DNA of 64,000 bases from Lachnospiraceae bacterium (GTDB taxonomy: Bacteria > Bacillota > Clostridia > Lachnospirales > Lachnospiraceae). The stretch lies in contig JAFZNO010000103.1 in NCBI GenBank assembly GCA_017552985.1, forward strand, positions 1 to 64,000, read 5' to 3'. Made by a program: the position numbers and the translations under genes. Shown one piece after another: positions 37,469 through 45,918 of the stretch. Each line of letters opens with the position of its first letter. The stretch's first letter is position 1. Below the pieces are notes generated by a model. That model saw only the letters and a list, made by a program, of their open reading frames with translations, was not told the origin of the DNA and did no database searches.

Positions 37469-37613
37469 CTCGGGGCGAGGCTTGGAATGTCTTCTCAGGC
37501 ACGCTCGCGCTATGAGTGCAGCGTATCGGTACTAAGGCGCCAAAGTACGCCGCCTAAGTACCGACGCTTGGCACACATGCCTGAGGAAGACGATTCCAAG
37601 CCTTCCCCTCGAG
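37469..37613 (+). repeat. Branched palindromic element between argJ and argB
   Basis: An outer stem joins AGGCTTGGAAT and GTCTTCTCAGGCA (37478-37501) to TGCCTGAGGAAGAC and ATTCCAAGCCT (37578-37603), about 24 bp with one extra base. G4/C4 tracts extend it outward. Inside, TCGGTACTAAGGCG (37526-37539) pairs with CGCCTAAGTACCGA (37551-37564), and ACGCT/AGCGT forms a second small arm. The fold is a branched, three-way-junction-like structure. It looks like an intergenic palindromic repeat or a structured RNA. No coding potential seen. Confidence 0.75.
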
Positions 37614-37682
37614 GTAGGTTATGTTGTTGTAATTATGGCAGAATATGAAATGAGAAAGAGAGTATGTGATATGGAGAAGGAC

Positions 37683-38561
37683 ATGGAGCAGGTAATGCAA
37701 AAGGCGGAGGTGTTGATCGAGGCACTGCCTTACATTCAGAAGTTTAACAGAAAGATCATTGTGGTAAAATACGGCGGAAGCGCCATGAGCAACGAGGAAT
37801 TGCAGAAGAACGTCATCAAGGACGTAACGCTTCTGAAGCTCGTTGGATTTAAGCCCATCATCGTGCACGGCGGCGGTAAGGAGATCAGCAGATGGGTCGG
37901 CAAGGTTGGCAAGGAAGCGAAGTTCGTAAACGGCCTTCGCGTGACTGACGCAGAGACCATGGAGATCGCCGAGATGGTGCTTGGCAAGGTGAACAAGCAG
38001 CTTGTGACCATGGTGCAGGAGCTGGGCGTAAAGGCAGTCGGCATCAGCGGCAAGGACGGCGGCCTGCTCCAGGTAGAAAAGAAGTATTCTGACGGCCAGG
38101 ACATCGGCTTCGTGGGTGACATCACGAAGGTGGATCCCAAGGTACTCTATGACATGCTGGAGAAGGATTTCCTTCCCATCGTGGCACCCATCGGTCTTGA
38201 CGATCAGTTCCAGACCTACAACATTAACGCAGATGACGCGGCCTGCGCCATCGCAAAGGCAGTCGGCGCGGATAAGCTGGTGTTCCTGACGGACGTTGAG
38301 GGTCTGTACCGTGACTTTAGCGATAAGTCCTCCTTCATCGGCAGACTTACCGCCACGGAGGCAGATGAGCTCATTAACGGCGGTTACATTGGCGGCGGCA
38401 TGCTTCCGAAGCTTGCAAACTGCACCTCCGCCATCAAGAACGGCGTTAACCGCGTGCACATTCTCGACGGAAGAATCCCGCACTGCCTGCTCCTTGAAAT
38501 CTTTACGAGAAAGGGCGTTGGCACCGCAATCATCTCGGACGACGAGAACGTGGAACCGTAA
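37683..38561 (+). CDS. argB: Acetylglutamate kinase ArgB
   Basis: 292 aa from ATG 37683 ([18 protein letters not shown]), with GGAGAAGG immediately upstream at 37673-37680; ATGs at 37635 and 37671 are in frame but fit the family length less well. Motifs KYGGSAM (phosphate binding), [14 protein letters not shown], and [10 protein letters not shown] mark the amino-acid-kinase family. It phosphorylates N-acetylglutamate with ATP, the second step of arginine synthesis. It is preceded by the branched palindromic element. Confidence 0.93.
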   Translation: MEQVMQKAEVLIEALPYIQKFNRKIIVVKYGGSAMSNEELQKNVIKDVTLLKLVGFKPIIVHGGGKEISRWVGKVGKEAKFVNGLRVTDAETMEIAEMVLGKVNKQLVTMVQELGVKAVGISGKDGGLLQVEKKYSDGQDIGFVGDITKVDPKVLYDMLEKDFLPIVAPIGLDDQFQTYNINADDAACAIAKAVGADKLVFLTDVEGLYRDFSDKSSFIGRLTATEADELINGGYIGGGMLPKLANCTSAIKNGVNRVHILDGRIPHCLLLEIFTRKGVGTAIISDDENVEP

Positions 38562-38576
38562 TTTGAAAAGATGCCT

Positions 38577-38636
38577 GGGTCGAAAAGTGCAAAATCGAGA
38601 TTTGCTTGCACAAACGAGATTTTGACCTTCAGACCC
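38577..38636 (+). other. Nested hairpin between argB and argC
   Basis: The outer pair GGGTC (38577-38581)/GACCC (38632-38636) encloses GTGCAA (38587-38592)/TTGCAC (38606-38611). A further CGAGATTTT follows at 38615. No T-run follows, so it is more likely an mRNA structure than a terminator. It ends 22 bases before the argC start. Confidence 0.5.
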
Positions 38637-38658
38637 GTCCAAACAGGAGGAAAAATAC

Positions 38659-39615
38659 GTGAGCATTAAGATATTTATTGACGGCAGGGAAGGAACGACG
38701 GGACTTCGCATTAACGAGCGCATGGCAGTCAGGGATGACGTGGAATTGCTTTCGATCGACCCGGAGCTGCGAAAGGATCCCGAGGAGAGAAGAAAGCTGA
38801 TCAATTCCGCGGACGTGGCCTTTCTTTGTCTGCCTGACGCGGCAGCCATCGAGGCAGTGAGCCTGATCGACCCGGACAATGAGCACGTTTGCGTCATCGA
38901 TACGTCCACGGCGCACAGAACCAATCCGGAGTGGGCTTACGGCTTCCCGGAGCTTGGAAAAGAGTTTCGTGACAAGATCAAAAACAGCAAGAGAATTGCC
39001 GTTCCCGGATGTTATGCCTCTGGTTTCATGATGATGGTATATCCCCTTGTGAAAATGGGAATCATGGGAACGGATTATCCCGTTTGCGTTACGGCGCTTT
39101 CCGGTTACAGCGGAGCGGGAAAGAAGGCGATCGCGGTATATGAATCCGCAGATAAGACGGAGGATCTGTTTGCTCCCAGGGAGTATGCACTTAGTCAGCA
39201 GCATAAGCACCTGAAGGAAATGAAACTGATCTCCGGCCTTGACAGGGAGCCTCTGTTTACGCCCGTCGTGGATGACTATTACAGCGGAATGATCGTTTCG
39301 CTTCCCATTTACGCGCATCTCCTAAAGGAGAAGGTAACGCCTGAGGAGCTGCAGAAGAGATTTGCTGCCTACTATGACGGCGAGCCGTTCATCAAGGTGA
39401 TGCCCTTTGGCAGTGAGGCGGAGGGAAATGGTTTCTTTGCGGCAAATGCCATGTCGGGTAAGGACGACGCGCGGATCTACGTGACCGGAAATGAGGACAG
39501 ACTTCTTGTCAGCGCGGTATTTGACAACCTTGGAAAAGGTGCTTCCGGTGCTGCCATGCAGTGCCTGAACGTAAAGCTTGGCTGCGACGAGAAGAAGGGA
39601 CTTGTTCTTTCCTAA
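38659..39615 (+). CDS. argC: N-acetyl-gamma-glutamyl-phosphate reductase ArgC
   Basis: 318 aa, GTG start with AGGAGG 7 bases upstream. It reduces N-acetylglutamyl phosphate with NADPH. N-terminal FIDGREGTTGLRI is the nucleotide-binding loop of the short (type 2) ArgC group; the catalytic Cys118 lies in VPGCYASG. Length near 310 aa also fits type 2 rather than the ~345-aa type 1 common in Bacillus. Confidence 0.93.
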   Translation: MSIKIFIDGREGTTGLRINERMAVRDDVELLSIDPELRKDPEERRKLINSADVAFLCLPDAAAIEAVSLIDPDNEHVCVIDTSTAHRTNPEWAYGFPELGKEFRDKIKNSKRIAVPGCYASGFMMMVYPLVKMGIMGTDYPVCVTALSGYSGAGKKAIAVYESADKTEDLFAPREYALSQQHKHLKEMKLISGLDREPLFTPVVDDYYSGMIVSLPIYAHLLKEKVTPEELQKRFAAYYDGEPFIKVMPFGSEAEGNGFFAANAMSGKDDARIYVTGNEDRLLVSAVFDNLGKGASGAAMQCLNVKLGCDEKKGLVLS

Positions 39616-39630
39616 CGTAACGGACGGGTA

Positions 39631-39651
39631 GCCATTGGAATGGCGTTTTTT
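39631..39651 (+). terminator. Short hairpin with T-run between argC and argD
   Basis: GCCAT (39631-39635) pairs with ATGGC (39640-39644) around TGGA, then G and six T. Small but well formed. It lies 16 bases past the argC stop and 22 before argD and could reduce argD expression or act as an attenuator. Confidence 0.5.
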
Positions 39652-39672
39652 GAGTGAGAGGAGAAGTGGCAT

Positions 39673-40863
39673 ATGGACATGAAAGCATACATTGATGAGG
39701 CGGAGAGCGCCCTCCTGCATACTTATAATCGTTTTCAGATCGTTCTCGACAAGGGCGAGGGCGTGCATCTCTATGACATTAACGGTAAGGAATATTTGGA
39801 CTTTGTGGCAGGCATTGCCGTGTTTGCGCTGGGCTATGGAAACAAGGCATATAACGATGCCTTGAAGAATCAGATCGACAAGCTGATCCACACCTCCAAT
39901 TACTATTACAACGTGCCTGCCATCGAGGCGGCAAAGAAGCTGAAGGCAGCTTCCGGCATGGACCGCGTGTTCTTCACCAACTCCGGTGCCGAGGCCATCG
40001 AGGGCGCCATCAAGACGGCGCGGAAATACGCCTTCTTAAAGGACGGAAGAACGGATCATCAGATCATCGCGTTAGAGCATTCCTTCCACGGACGCACCAT
40101 GGGTGCGCTCTCCGTGACGGGCAACCGCCATTATCGCGATGCCTTTGAGCCCATGATCGGCAACATCCGCTTTGCACAGATGAACGACCTGCAGAGCGTA
40201 TTGGATCAGGTAAATGACAAGACCTGCGCGATTTTGCTGGAGACCGTACAGGGTGAAGGCGGACTTACGCCCGCGACGAAGGAATTCCTTGAGGGAATCC
40301 GCAAGATCTGCGACGAGAAGGACATTCTCATGATGCTGGACGAGATCCAGTGCGGCATGGGCCGTACCGGAACCATGTTTGCATGGCAGCGCTACGGCAT
40401 CAAACCGGACGTTATGACCAGTGCGAAGGCATTATCCTGCGGCGTGCCCATGGGTGCCTTCATGATGACGGAGAAGGTTGGCCAGAACTCCCTCGTGGCA
40501 GGCGATCACGGCACGACCTACGGCGGCAACCCGCTGGCATGTGCGGCAACCGTTGCCGTATTCGACCAATATGAAAAGCTTGGCGTCCTGGACAACGTAA
40601 ACCGCGTGGCGCCTTATCTTGAGAAGAAGCTCAAGGAGGTTATGAGCCGTCACTCCTGCATCAAGGAGCATCGCGGCGTGGGACTGATGCAGGGACTGTT
40701 ATTCGAACAGCCCGTTGGCCCCATCATCAATCGTGCCATCGAGAAGGGACTGCTTCTCATCAACGCAGGTCCCAACATTATCCGCTTTGTGCCTGCTCTT
40801 GTGATCACGGAGAAGGACGTGGATCAAATGATCGAAATTTTGGAAGAATGTATTGAGGAGTAA
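39673..40863 (+). CDS. argD: Acetylornithine aminotransferase ArgD
   Basis: 396 aa, class III PLP-dependent aminotransferase. It makes N-acetylornithine from the semialdehyde and glutamate. Visible motifs: NSGAEAIEGAIKTAR, LDEIQCGMGRTG, and the PLP-binding Lys252 in TSAKALSCGVP. GDHGTTYGGNPLAC is the conserved active-site loop. Ribosome site GAGGAGAAG. Fourth arg gene in order; argF/argG/argH are not in this window. Confidence 0.94.
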   Translation: MDMKAYIDEAESALLHTYNRFQIVLDKGEGVHLYDINGKEYLDFVAGIAVFALGYGNKAYNDALKNQIDKLIHTSNYYYNVPAIEAAKKLKAASGMDRVFFTNSGAEAIEGAIKTARKYAFLKDGRTDHQIIALEHSFHGRTMGALSVTGNRHYRDAFEPMIGNIRFAQMNDLQSVLDQVNDKTCAILLETVQGEGGLTPATKEFLEGIRKICDEKDILMMLDEIQCGMGRTGTMFAWQRYGIKPDVMTSAKALSCGVPMGAFMMTEKVGQNSLVAGDHGTTYGGNPLACAATVAVFDQYEKLGVLDNVNRVAPYLEKKLKEVMSRHSCIKEHRGVGLMQGLLFEQPVGPIINRAIEKGLLLINAGPNIIRFVPALVITEKDVDQMIEILEECIEE

Positions 40864-40866
40864 TGC

Positions 40867-42240
40867 ATGCATAGTCAAAGAAGATTGATTTCCGTTCTTC
40901 TGACAGTCATCATGGTGGCTTTGATCATCCTTGGAAGCAATGGGAAGCTCACGGTGAAGGAGCCCGAGAATCCAGAGGAGGAGACGACTTGGACCAGCCA
41001 GAAGGAAACCATTTACGTCTGGTATTCGGATCCGGATCTGGAGAGCTACGTGAGCAGTGCCGCCGTCAGCTTCGGCGAGGCGGAGGGCGTTCGCGTGATT
41101 CCCGTGTTAAAGACGACTTCCACGTTGCTTCAGGACGTATACGAGGCGACGATGGATCCGGAGCAGAAAACGCCGGATGCCTACGTCATCAACAATGACG
41201 AGTTGGAACAGGCATATCTCTCCGGACTTGCGACGGAGATCCAGAATAAGTCCGGAATGATAAATGAAGCCTGGTACCCGCTTACGGCTTTGTCCGCCGT
41301 GACCTATCACATGAAGATGGTGGCCTATCCGTTTTATTATGAGACGAGCATTCTTGTCTATAACAAGGACTACATTGAAATGTGGCTGAGGCAGCAGGCG
41401 GACCGCGCTGCACTAGCGGCGGAGGGCTACGAGGAAGAGAACGATGGCGGCGGCTGGTCAGAGAACTGCGTCGGTGAGGACGGCGTTCCACTGACGGTGG
41501 AAGGCTTGCTGAAGTTTGCAGACACCTTCGATGCTCCTGAGGGCGTGGACGGCGTCATGAAATGGGACGTGTCGGACATTTTTTATAACTATTGGATCGT
41601 AGGTAATTATTTGATCGTCGGCGGCGAATGTGGAGACGACAATCTGAACGTTGACATTTACAACAATGAGACCATGGATTGCCTGAAGACGTACCAGGAA
41701 CTCAGCCAGTTCTTCTTTATTGAGGCGGAGAACTCGGACAGTGAGACCGTGCTGCAGGATTTCATGGAGGGAAGGCTGGTTTTCACCATCGGAACGACGG
41801 ACGTGGTGAAAAAGCTAGAGCAGGCCAAGCAGGAAGGAATTTTTGTCTATGATTACGGCGTGGCAAAGCTCCCTGACGTCAGCGACGAGCTTAAGAGCAG
41901 AACGCTTTCCGTGACGAACGCGCTTGCGATCAATGGCTTTTCCGGGCATAAGGATCTGGCAAACCGCTTTGCGGAGTATCTGACGAGATCCTACACGCCG
42001 GACTTTTACTCGAAATCAGGCAAGATGGCAACGGCCCTGCAGGCATGCAGGGGAGACGAGCTCCTTACGACCTTCATGGAGCAATACGCTGCAAGCATTT
42101 CCCTGCCGAAGATGATGGAGATCGGAAATCTTTGGCTTCAGTTGGAGGCGCTGTTTGCAAAGGTTTGGAATGGTGAGGAGATTCTGCCGCTTTTGCAGGA
42201 ACTGGAAGCCCAGATCTCAACGCAGATTGGCGAAGAATAA
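40867..42240 (+). CDS. Membrane-anchored extracellular solute-binding-like protein
   Basis: 457 aa, starting 3 bases after the argD stop, so probably co-translated. One N-terminal hydrophobic helix (residues 7-22, LISVLLTVIMVALIIL) with no lipobox Cys, unlike normal Gram-positive binding proteins. The rest has the family 1 sugar-binding-protein layout: YVWYSDPDLESYVSSAA, PDAYVINNDELEQAYLSG, YPFYYETSILVYNKDY, LANRFAEYLTR. No permease or ATPase gene follows. It may be a sensor or have lost its transporter; link with arginine synthesis is positional. Confidence 0.75.
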   Translation: MHSQRRLISVLLTVIMVALIILGSNGKLTVKEPENPEEETTWTSQKETIYVWYSDPDLESYVSSAAVSFGEAEGVRVIPVLKTTSTLLQDVYEATMDPEQKTPDAYVINNDELEQAYLSGLATEIQNKSGMINEAWYPLTALSAVTYHMKMVAYPFYYETSILVYNKDYIEMWLRQQADRAALAAEGYEEENDGGGWSENCVGEDGVPLTVEGLLKFADTFDAPEGVDGVMKWDVSDIFYNYWIVGNYLIVGGECGDDNLNVDIYNNETMDCLKTYQELSQFFFIEAENSDSETVLQDFMEGRLVFTIGTTDVVKKLEQAKQEGIFVYDYGVAKLPDVSDELKSRTLSVTNALAINGFSGHKDLANRFAEYLTRSYTPDFYSKSGKMATALQACRGDELLTTFMEQYAASISLPKMMEIGNLWLQLEALFAKVWNGEEILPLLQELEAQISTQIGEE

Positions 42241-42292
42241 TGGCATAAAATAAACCGGACGGGACATACTGATCCTTAAAAGGAGGTACGTC

Positions 42293-42724
42293 ATGGCCGG
42301 TTTTTTTATTGCAATTTTGTCAGGCGCCCTGATGAGCATACAGGGTGTATTTAACACGCAGGTGACCAAGGCTTCCGGCATCTGGTCCGCCAGCGCGTTT
42401 GTGCAGCTGACGGCTTTCGTGGTCTGTCTGGGCGCCTGGTTTGGAATGGAGCGTAAAAGCTTTTTACGAGTATTTTCCGTGGAACCCAAGTATATGCTTC
42501 TCGGGGGCGTGATCGGCGCGCTGATCACCTACACCGTCATTAAGAGTATGGATTCCCTGGGGCCGGCAAAGGCCGTGCTGCTGATCGTGGTTTCGCAGCT
42601 GGCCGTGGCCTATGGCATGGAATTGTTCGGGATCTTTGGGGTAGAACGCCAGCCCTTTGAATGGCGAAAGGCCCTTGGCATGGGGATCGCCATTCTGGGG
42701 ATCATCACGTTTCATTGGAAATAG
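42293..42724 (+). CDS. Small DMT-superfamily transporter (DUF606/YdcZ-like)
   Basis: 143 aa with AAAGGAGGT ribosome site. About five TM helices: FFIAILSGALMSIQGVFNTQ, WSASAFVQLTAFVVCLGAW, the YMLLGGVIGALITYTVIKS block, LLIVVSQLAVAYGM, and ALGMGIAILGIITF. Half-size DMT proteins of this kind act as dimers; substrate unknown. A single gene, not a tandem pair as often seen. Confidence 0.78.
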   Translation: MAGFFIAILSGALMSIQGVFNTQVTKASGIWSASAFVQLTAFVVCLGAWFGMERKSFLRVFSVEPKYMLLGGVIGALITYTVIKSMDSLGPAKAVLLIVVSQLAVAYGMELFGIFGVERQPFEWRKALGMGIAILGIITFHWK

Positions 42725-42828
42725 GTCTTGTAAAGGGCTTCGTTTTCGCTTACAATAATTTTATCGACAAAGAATCATCCCATGGATTAAGCGGCGTTTG
42801 GAAGGCACGGACGGGAATGGGTTAATTT

Positions 42829-43506
42829 ATGGGAAAATCAAATATGATCAAGAAATGCAGGAAACAGCGGGACGCGCTTTGGCTTACGGGAAAAAGCGCA
42901 GTCGTGCTGTTTGCGTGCGTGCTTTTTGCATGGATGACGGCCGGTTGCCAGCCGGATCAGGCTTTGACCCTGCAGTTTGACGGATCTGGTCAAATGACGG
43001 GAGCAGAGGGGGATCCGGAAGGGGAACTGCAAGAAAACGGAAACGAGGGAAGCGATGGGATGACGAGAGCCGGAGAAGGCGGAGAGACGCCCTTGCCGGT
43101 TCTGACCGTTCACGTCTGCGGCGCCGTAAAGGATCCGGGCGTCAAGACGCTTCCGGCAGGCAGCAGGGCGGCAGACGCGCTGGAGATGGCCGGCGGCTTT
43201 ACGGAGGCGGCGGACCAGTCCTACGTGAACCTGGCAGCTTTTGTGGAAGACGGGCAGCAGCTCTACTTTCCGGAAAAGGGAGAGAAGCTGCGTGAAGGCA
43301 CGGAGGGCGGCCCGGTGGATCTCAATTCGGCGGACGAGACGGCGCTGCAAACGATTCCCGGGATCGGCGAGAGCCGCGCCAAAGCAATCCTTAAATACCG
43401 CAAGGAGCACGGAAGATTTTCAAAAGTAGAAGAATTATTGCAAGTCCCGGGGATAGGGGACGCACTGTATCAGCAAATTCAGGACTTAATTACGGTTTCC
43501 AAGTGA
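42829..43506 (+). CDS. comEA: ComEA-like DNA-uptake receptor with SLBB and helix-hairpin-helix domains
   Basis: 225 aa. N-terminal hydrophobic segment ends with MTAGC, a plausible lipobox, so it may be a lipoprotein rather than a TM protein. A Gly/Glu-rich linker (50-85) is followed by an SLBB domain (VHVCGAVKDPGVKTL) and a C-terminal double HhH (VDLNSADETALQTIPGIG, LLQVPGIGDAL) that binds double-stranded DNA. It brings DNA to the ComEC channel, encoded about 3.4 kb downstream. The start could also be ATG 42844. Confidence 0.88.
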   Translation: MGKSNMIKKCRKQRDALWLTGKSAVVLFACVLFAWMTAGCQPDQALTLQFDGSGQMTGAEGDPEGELQENGNEGSDGMTRAGEGGETPLPVLTVHVCGAVKDPGVKTLPAGSRAADALEMAGGFTEAADQSYVNLAAFVEDGQQLYFPEKGEKLREGTEGGPVDLNSADETALQTIPGIGESRAKAILKYRKEHGRFSKVEELLQVPGIGDALYQQIQDLITVSK

Positions 43507-43541
43507 ATCAGACTAAAGCAGGGAAGGATGAGGAGAAAGAG

Positions 43542-44234
43542 ATGGCAGACAGAAGGGTATTGGTGGTAGATGACGAGAAACTGATCGTAAAGGGGATCAA
43601 ATTTAGCTTAGAGCAGGACGGAATGACGGTGGACTGCGCGTATGACGGGGAGGAAGCGCTGAACCTGGCGCGGGAAAACCAGTATGACATTATTCTGCTG
43701 GACGTGATGCTGCCGAAGGTGGGCGGTTTTGAAGTGTGCCAGCAGATCCGCGAGTTTTCGGACGTGCCGGTGATCATGCTGACGGCCCGCGGCGAGGACA
43801 TGGACAAGATCCTTGGGCTGGAATACGGTGCGGACGATTACATCACCAAGCCCTTTAACATTCTGGAAGTGAAGGCGAGGATCAAGGCGATCATGCGCCG
43901 CATGGACGGCCGTAACGTGGAAGCAAACGTGAGCCGCGTTTTGGAAGGCGGCGACGTACGCCTGGACTGCGAAGGCCGCCGCGCTTACGTGGCGGGGCAG
44001 GAGATCGGGCTTACGGCGAAGGAGTTTGAGGTGCTGGAACTCCTGATGCTGAATCCCGGGAAGGTGTACGACAGGGAGAATCTGCTGAAGATTATCTGGG
44101 GCGCGGATTATCCCGGCGACGTCAGAACCGTGGACGTCCACGTGAGAAGACTCCGCGAGAAGATCGAACCGAATCCCAGCGAGCCGCATTACGTAAGGAC
44201 AAAATGGGGCGTTGGGTATTATTTTCAAGCATGA
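43542..44234 (+). CDS. OmpR/PhoB-family response regulator
   Basis: 230 aa. Start at ATG 43542 (AGGAG 6 bases upstream), not the GTG at 43503 that overlaps comEA. Receiver domain with acidic VVDDEK, phospho-acceptor Asp54 (LLDVMLP), Thr (MLTARG) and Lys (ITKPF). C-terminal winged helix: LTAKEFEVLELLMLNPGKV, VDVHVRRLREKIEP, RTKWGVGYYF. Regulator partner of the kinase 31 bases downstream. It resembles the WalR/PhoP subgroup. Confidence 0.93.
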   Translation: MADRRVLVVDDEKLIVKGIKFSLEQDGMTVDCAYDGEEALNLARENQYDIILLDVMLPKVGGFEVCQQIREFSDVPVIMLTARGEDMDKILGLEYGADDYITKPFNILEVKARIKAIMRRMDGRNVEANVSRVLEGGDVRLDCEGRRAYVAGQEIGLTAKEFEVLELLMLNPGKVYDRENLLKIIWGADYPGDVRTVDVHVRRLREKIEPNPSEPHYVRTKWGVGYYFQA

Positions 44235-44265
44235 TTAGAGTGGTTGTTGGGAGCGAGGAAGGATC

Positions 44266-45771
44266 GTGAAGTTGCCGGATAACGTAAAGGAAAACTTAAA
44301 ACAGTTTGTCATGCTGCGCAGCTTCCGTGCGAGGATCTGCCTTCTGACTCTCGTGGTCGGCATTGTGGCCAGCGCACTGATGCGGCACGCCATCATGGAG
44401 ACCTACAAGCACCGCGCCGTACAGCAGAGAACGGAGACGGTGCAAAACCAGTTGCTTATTGTTGCAAAGCATCTGATCAGTAACAATTATTTTGCGACGT
44501 ACCGCCTGCAGGAGCCTGGAATGATCGCGTCCCGCCAGGGAATCAACGCGGAGCTCGAGACCATATCCAATCTGTATGGCGGGCGCGTTATGGTCATTGG
44601 CAAGAGCTGTAAGGTGCTCAGGGATACGTATGGCATCAGTGAGGGCAAGACGATCATTTCCGAGGAAGTGATCAAATGCTTCCGCGGTGAGAACGTGTCG
44701 CATTATGACGCGGAGCATGGATACATAGAGATGACCATTCCCATTGCCTCCACAGGCACGGACGGAAAGTCCAGCATTGTCGGCGTCATGCTGACCAGCG
44801 TGTCTGACGAGACGATCGTTGAAATGATCGATCAGATGAACCAAAATGCGTTGACGCTTGAGATCCTGATGATCATGGGGATCGTCATCCTCTCCGTCAT
44901 GCTCTCCGGCGTGCTCACAAAGCCGTTTGGCAAGGTTACGGCTGAGATCCGTAAGGTGAAGGAAGGCACGAGCGAGAAGGCCATCTCCGTGCCGGATTAC
45001 GTGGAGACGGTACATATCATTGACGCATTTAATGACCTGCTGGGCAGGATGAATGCCTTGAATGATTCACGCCAGGAATTCGTGGCGAACGTGTCGCATG
45101 AGCTTCGTACGCCCATGGCATCCCTGAAGGTGCTGGCGGATTCGCTGCTCACCCAGCCGGACGTGCCGGCGGAGCTCTACCGGGAATTTATGACCGACAT
45201 GGTCTCCGAGATTGACAGGGAGAACCGGATCATCACGGATCTTTTGACCTTGGTAAAGCTTGACAAGACCACGCAGGATCTGAACATCGTGGCACTGAAC
45301 GTCAATGACCTGGCGGAGCTTACGCTAAAGCGTCTTCGTCCCATTGCGCGCAAGAAGGACGTGGAGGTCATCTTCGAGAGCATGCGTCCCGTGATCGCCG
45401 AGGTGGACGAGGTGAAGATGACGCTGATCATGACGAATCTTATGGAAAATGCCATTAAATATAATCATGAGCATGGACAGGTGAAGGTGGTGCTGGATGC
45501 GGATCATCAGTATTTTACGCTGCAGGTGAGTGACACGGGCGTGGGCATTCCTGAGGAGGATCTGCCCCACGTTTATGAGAGATTTTACCGCGCGGACAAA
45601 TCCCATTCCCGCGAGATGGGCGGAACGGGACTTGGACTCGCGATCACAAAGAGCGCCGTGCTTATGCACAGGGGATCCATCACCGTATCGAGCAAGCTCG
45701 GAGAGGGCAGTACCTTCACGGTAAAGATCCCGCTGAACCACGTAACGGGAAAGGGACGGAAGGAAAGCTAA
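44266..45771 (+). CDS. Membrane sensor histidine kinase
   Basis: 501 aa, GTG start with GAGGAAGG. TM helices near residues 21-40 and 195-215 flank an extracellular domain of about 150 residues; a HAMP domain follows (to 265). His278 lies in NVSHELRTPMAS; N-box NLMENAIKYN, G1 DTGVGIPEEDL, G2 GGTGLGLAI. It autophosphorylates and passes phosphate to the upstream regulator. The stop codon lies inside the first unit of a 37-bp tandem repeat. Confidence 0.93.
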   Translation: MKLPDNVKENLKQFVMLRSFRARICLLTLVVGIVASALMRHAIMETYKHRAVQQRTETVQNQLLIVAKHLISNNYFATYRLQEPGMIASRQGINAELETISNLYGGRVMVIGKSCKVLRDTYGISEGKTIISEEVIKCFRGENVSHYDAEHGYIEMTIPIASTGTDGKSSIVGVMLTSVSDETIVEMIDQMNQNALTLEILMIMGIVILSVMLSGVLTKPFGKVTAEIRKVKEGTSEKAISVPDYVETVHIIDAFNDLLGRMNALNDSRQEFVANVSHELRTPMASLKVLADSLLTQPDVPAELYREFMTDMVSEIDRENRIITDLLTLVKLDKTTQDLNIVALNVNDLAELTLKRLRPIARKKDVEVIFESMRPVIAEVDEVKMTLIMTNLMENAIKYNHEHGQVKVVLDADHQYFTLQVSDTGVGIPEEDLPHVYERFYRADKSHSREMGGTGLGLAITKSAVLMHRGSITVSSKLGEGSTFTVKIPLNHVTGKGRKES

Positions 45772-45914
45772 GCCGCGCAGACGGTACTTGGATGAAGCAG
45801 AAATTAAGCCGCGCAGACGGCCATTTGGGCTTGAACGGAAATTAAGTCACGCAGACGGCATTGGGGCTTGAACGGAAATTAAGCCGCGCAGACGGCCATT
45901 TGGGCCTGGGAGGA
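45769..45914 (+). repeat. Four ~37-bp tandem direct repeats
   Basis: The word TAAGCCGCGCAGACGG (or TAAGTCACGCAGACGG) starts at 45769, 45805, 45843 and 45880, spaced 36, 38 and 37 bp. Each is followed by a variant of CATTTGGGCTTGAACGGAAAT. The first unit includes the kinase stop codon; the last ends just before the ribosome site of the GerMN gene. Unit length is not a multiple of three, so it is not coding. Confidence 0.9.
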
Positions 45915-45918
45915 ACGG

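Noticed and set aside
37554..38924. Minus-strand ORF (456 aa) over argB
   Set aside because: Antisense to a well supported argB and covers the branched palindrome; no motif.
42249..42304. AAACCGG...CCGGTTTTTTT hairpin over the DMT-like gene start
   Set aside because: The right arm is coding sequence (Ala-Gly-Phe-Phe) with a 42-base loop; judged chance rather than an attenuator.
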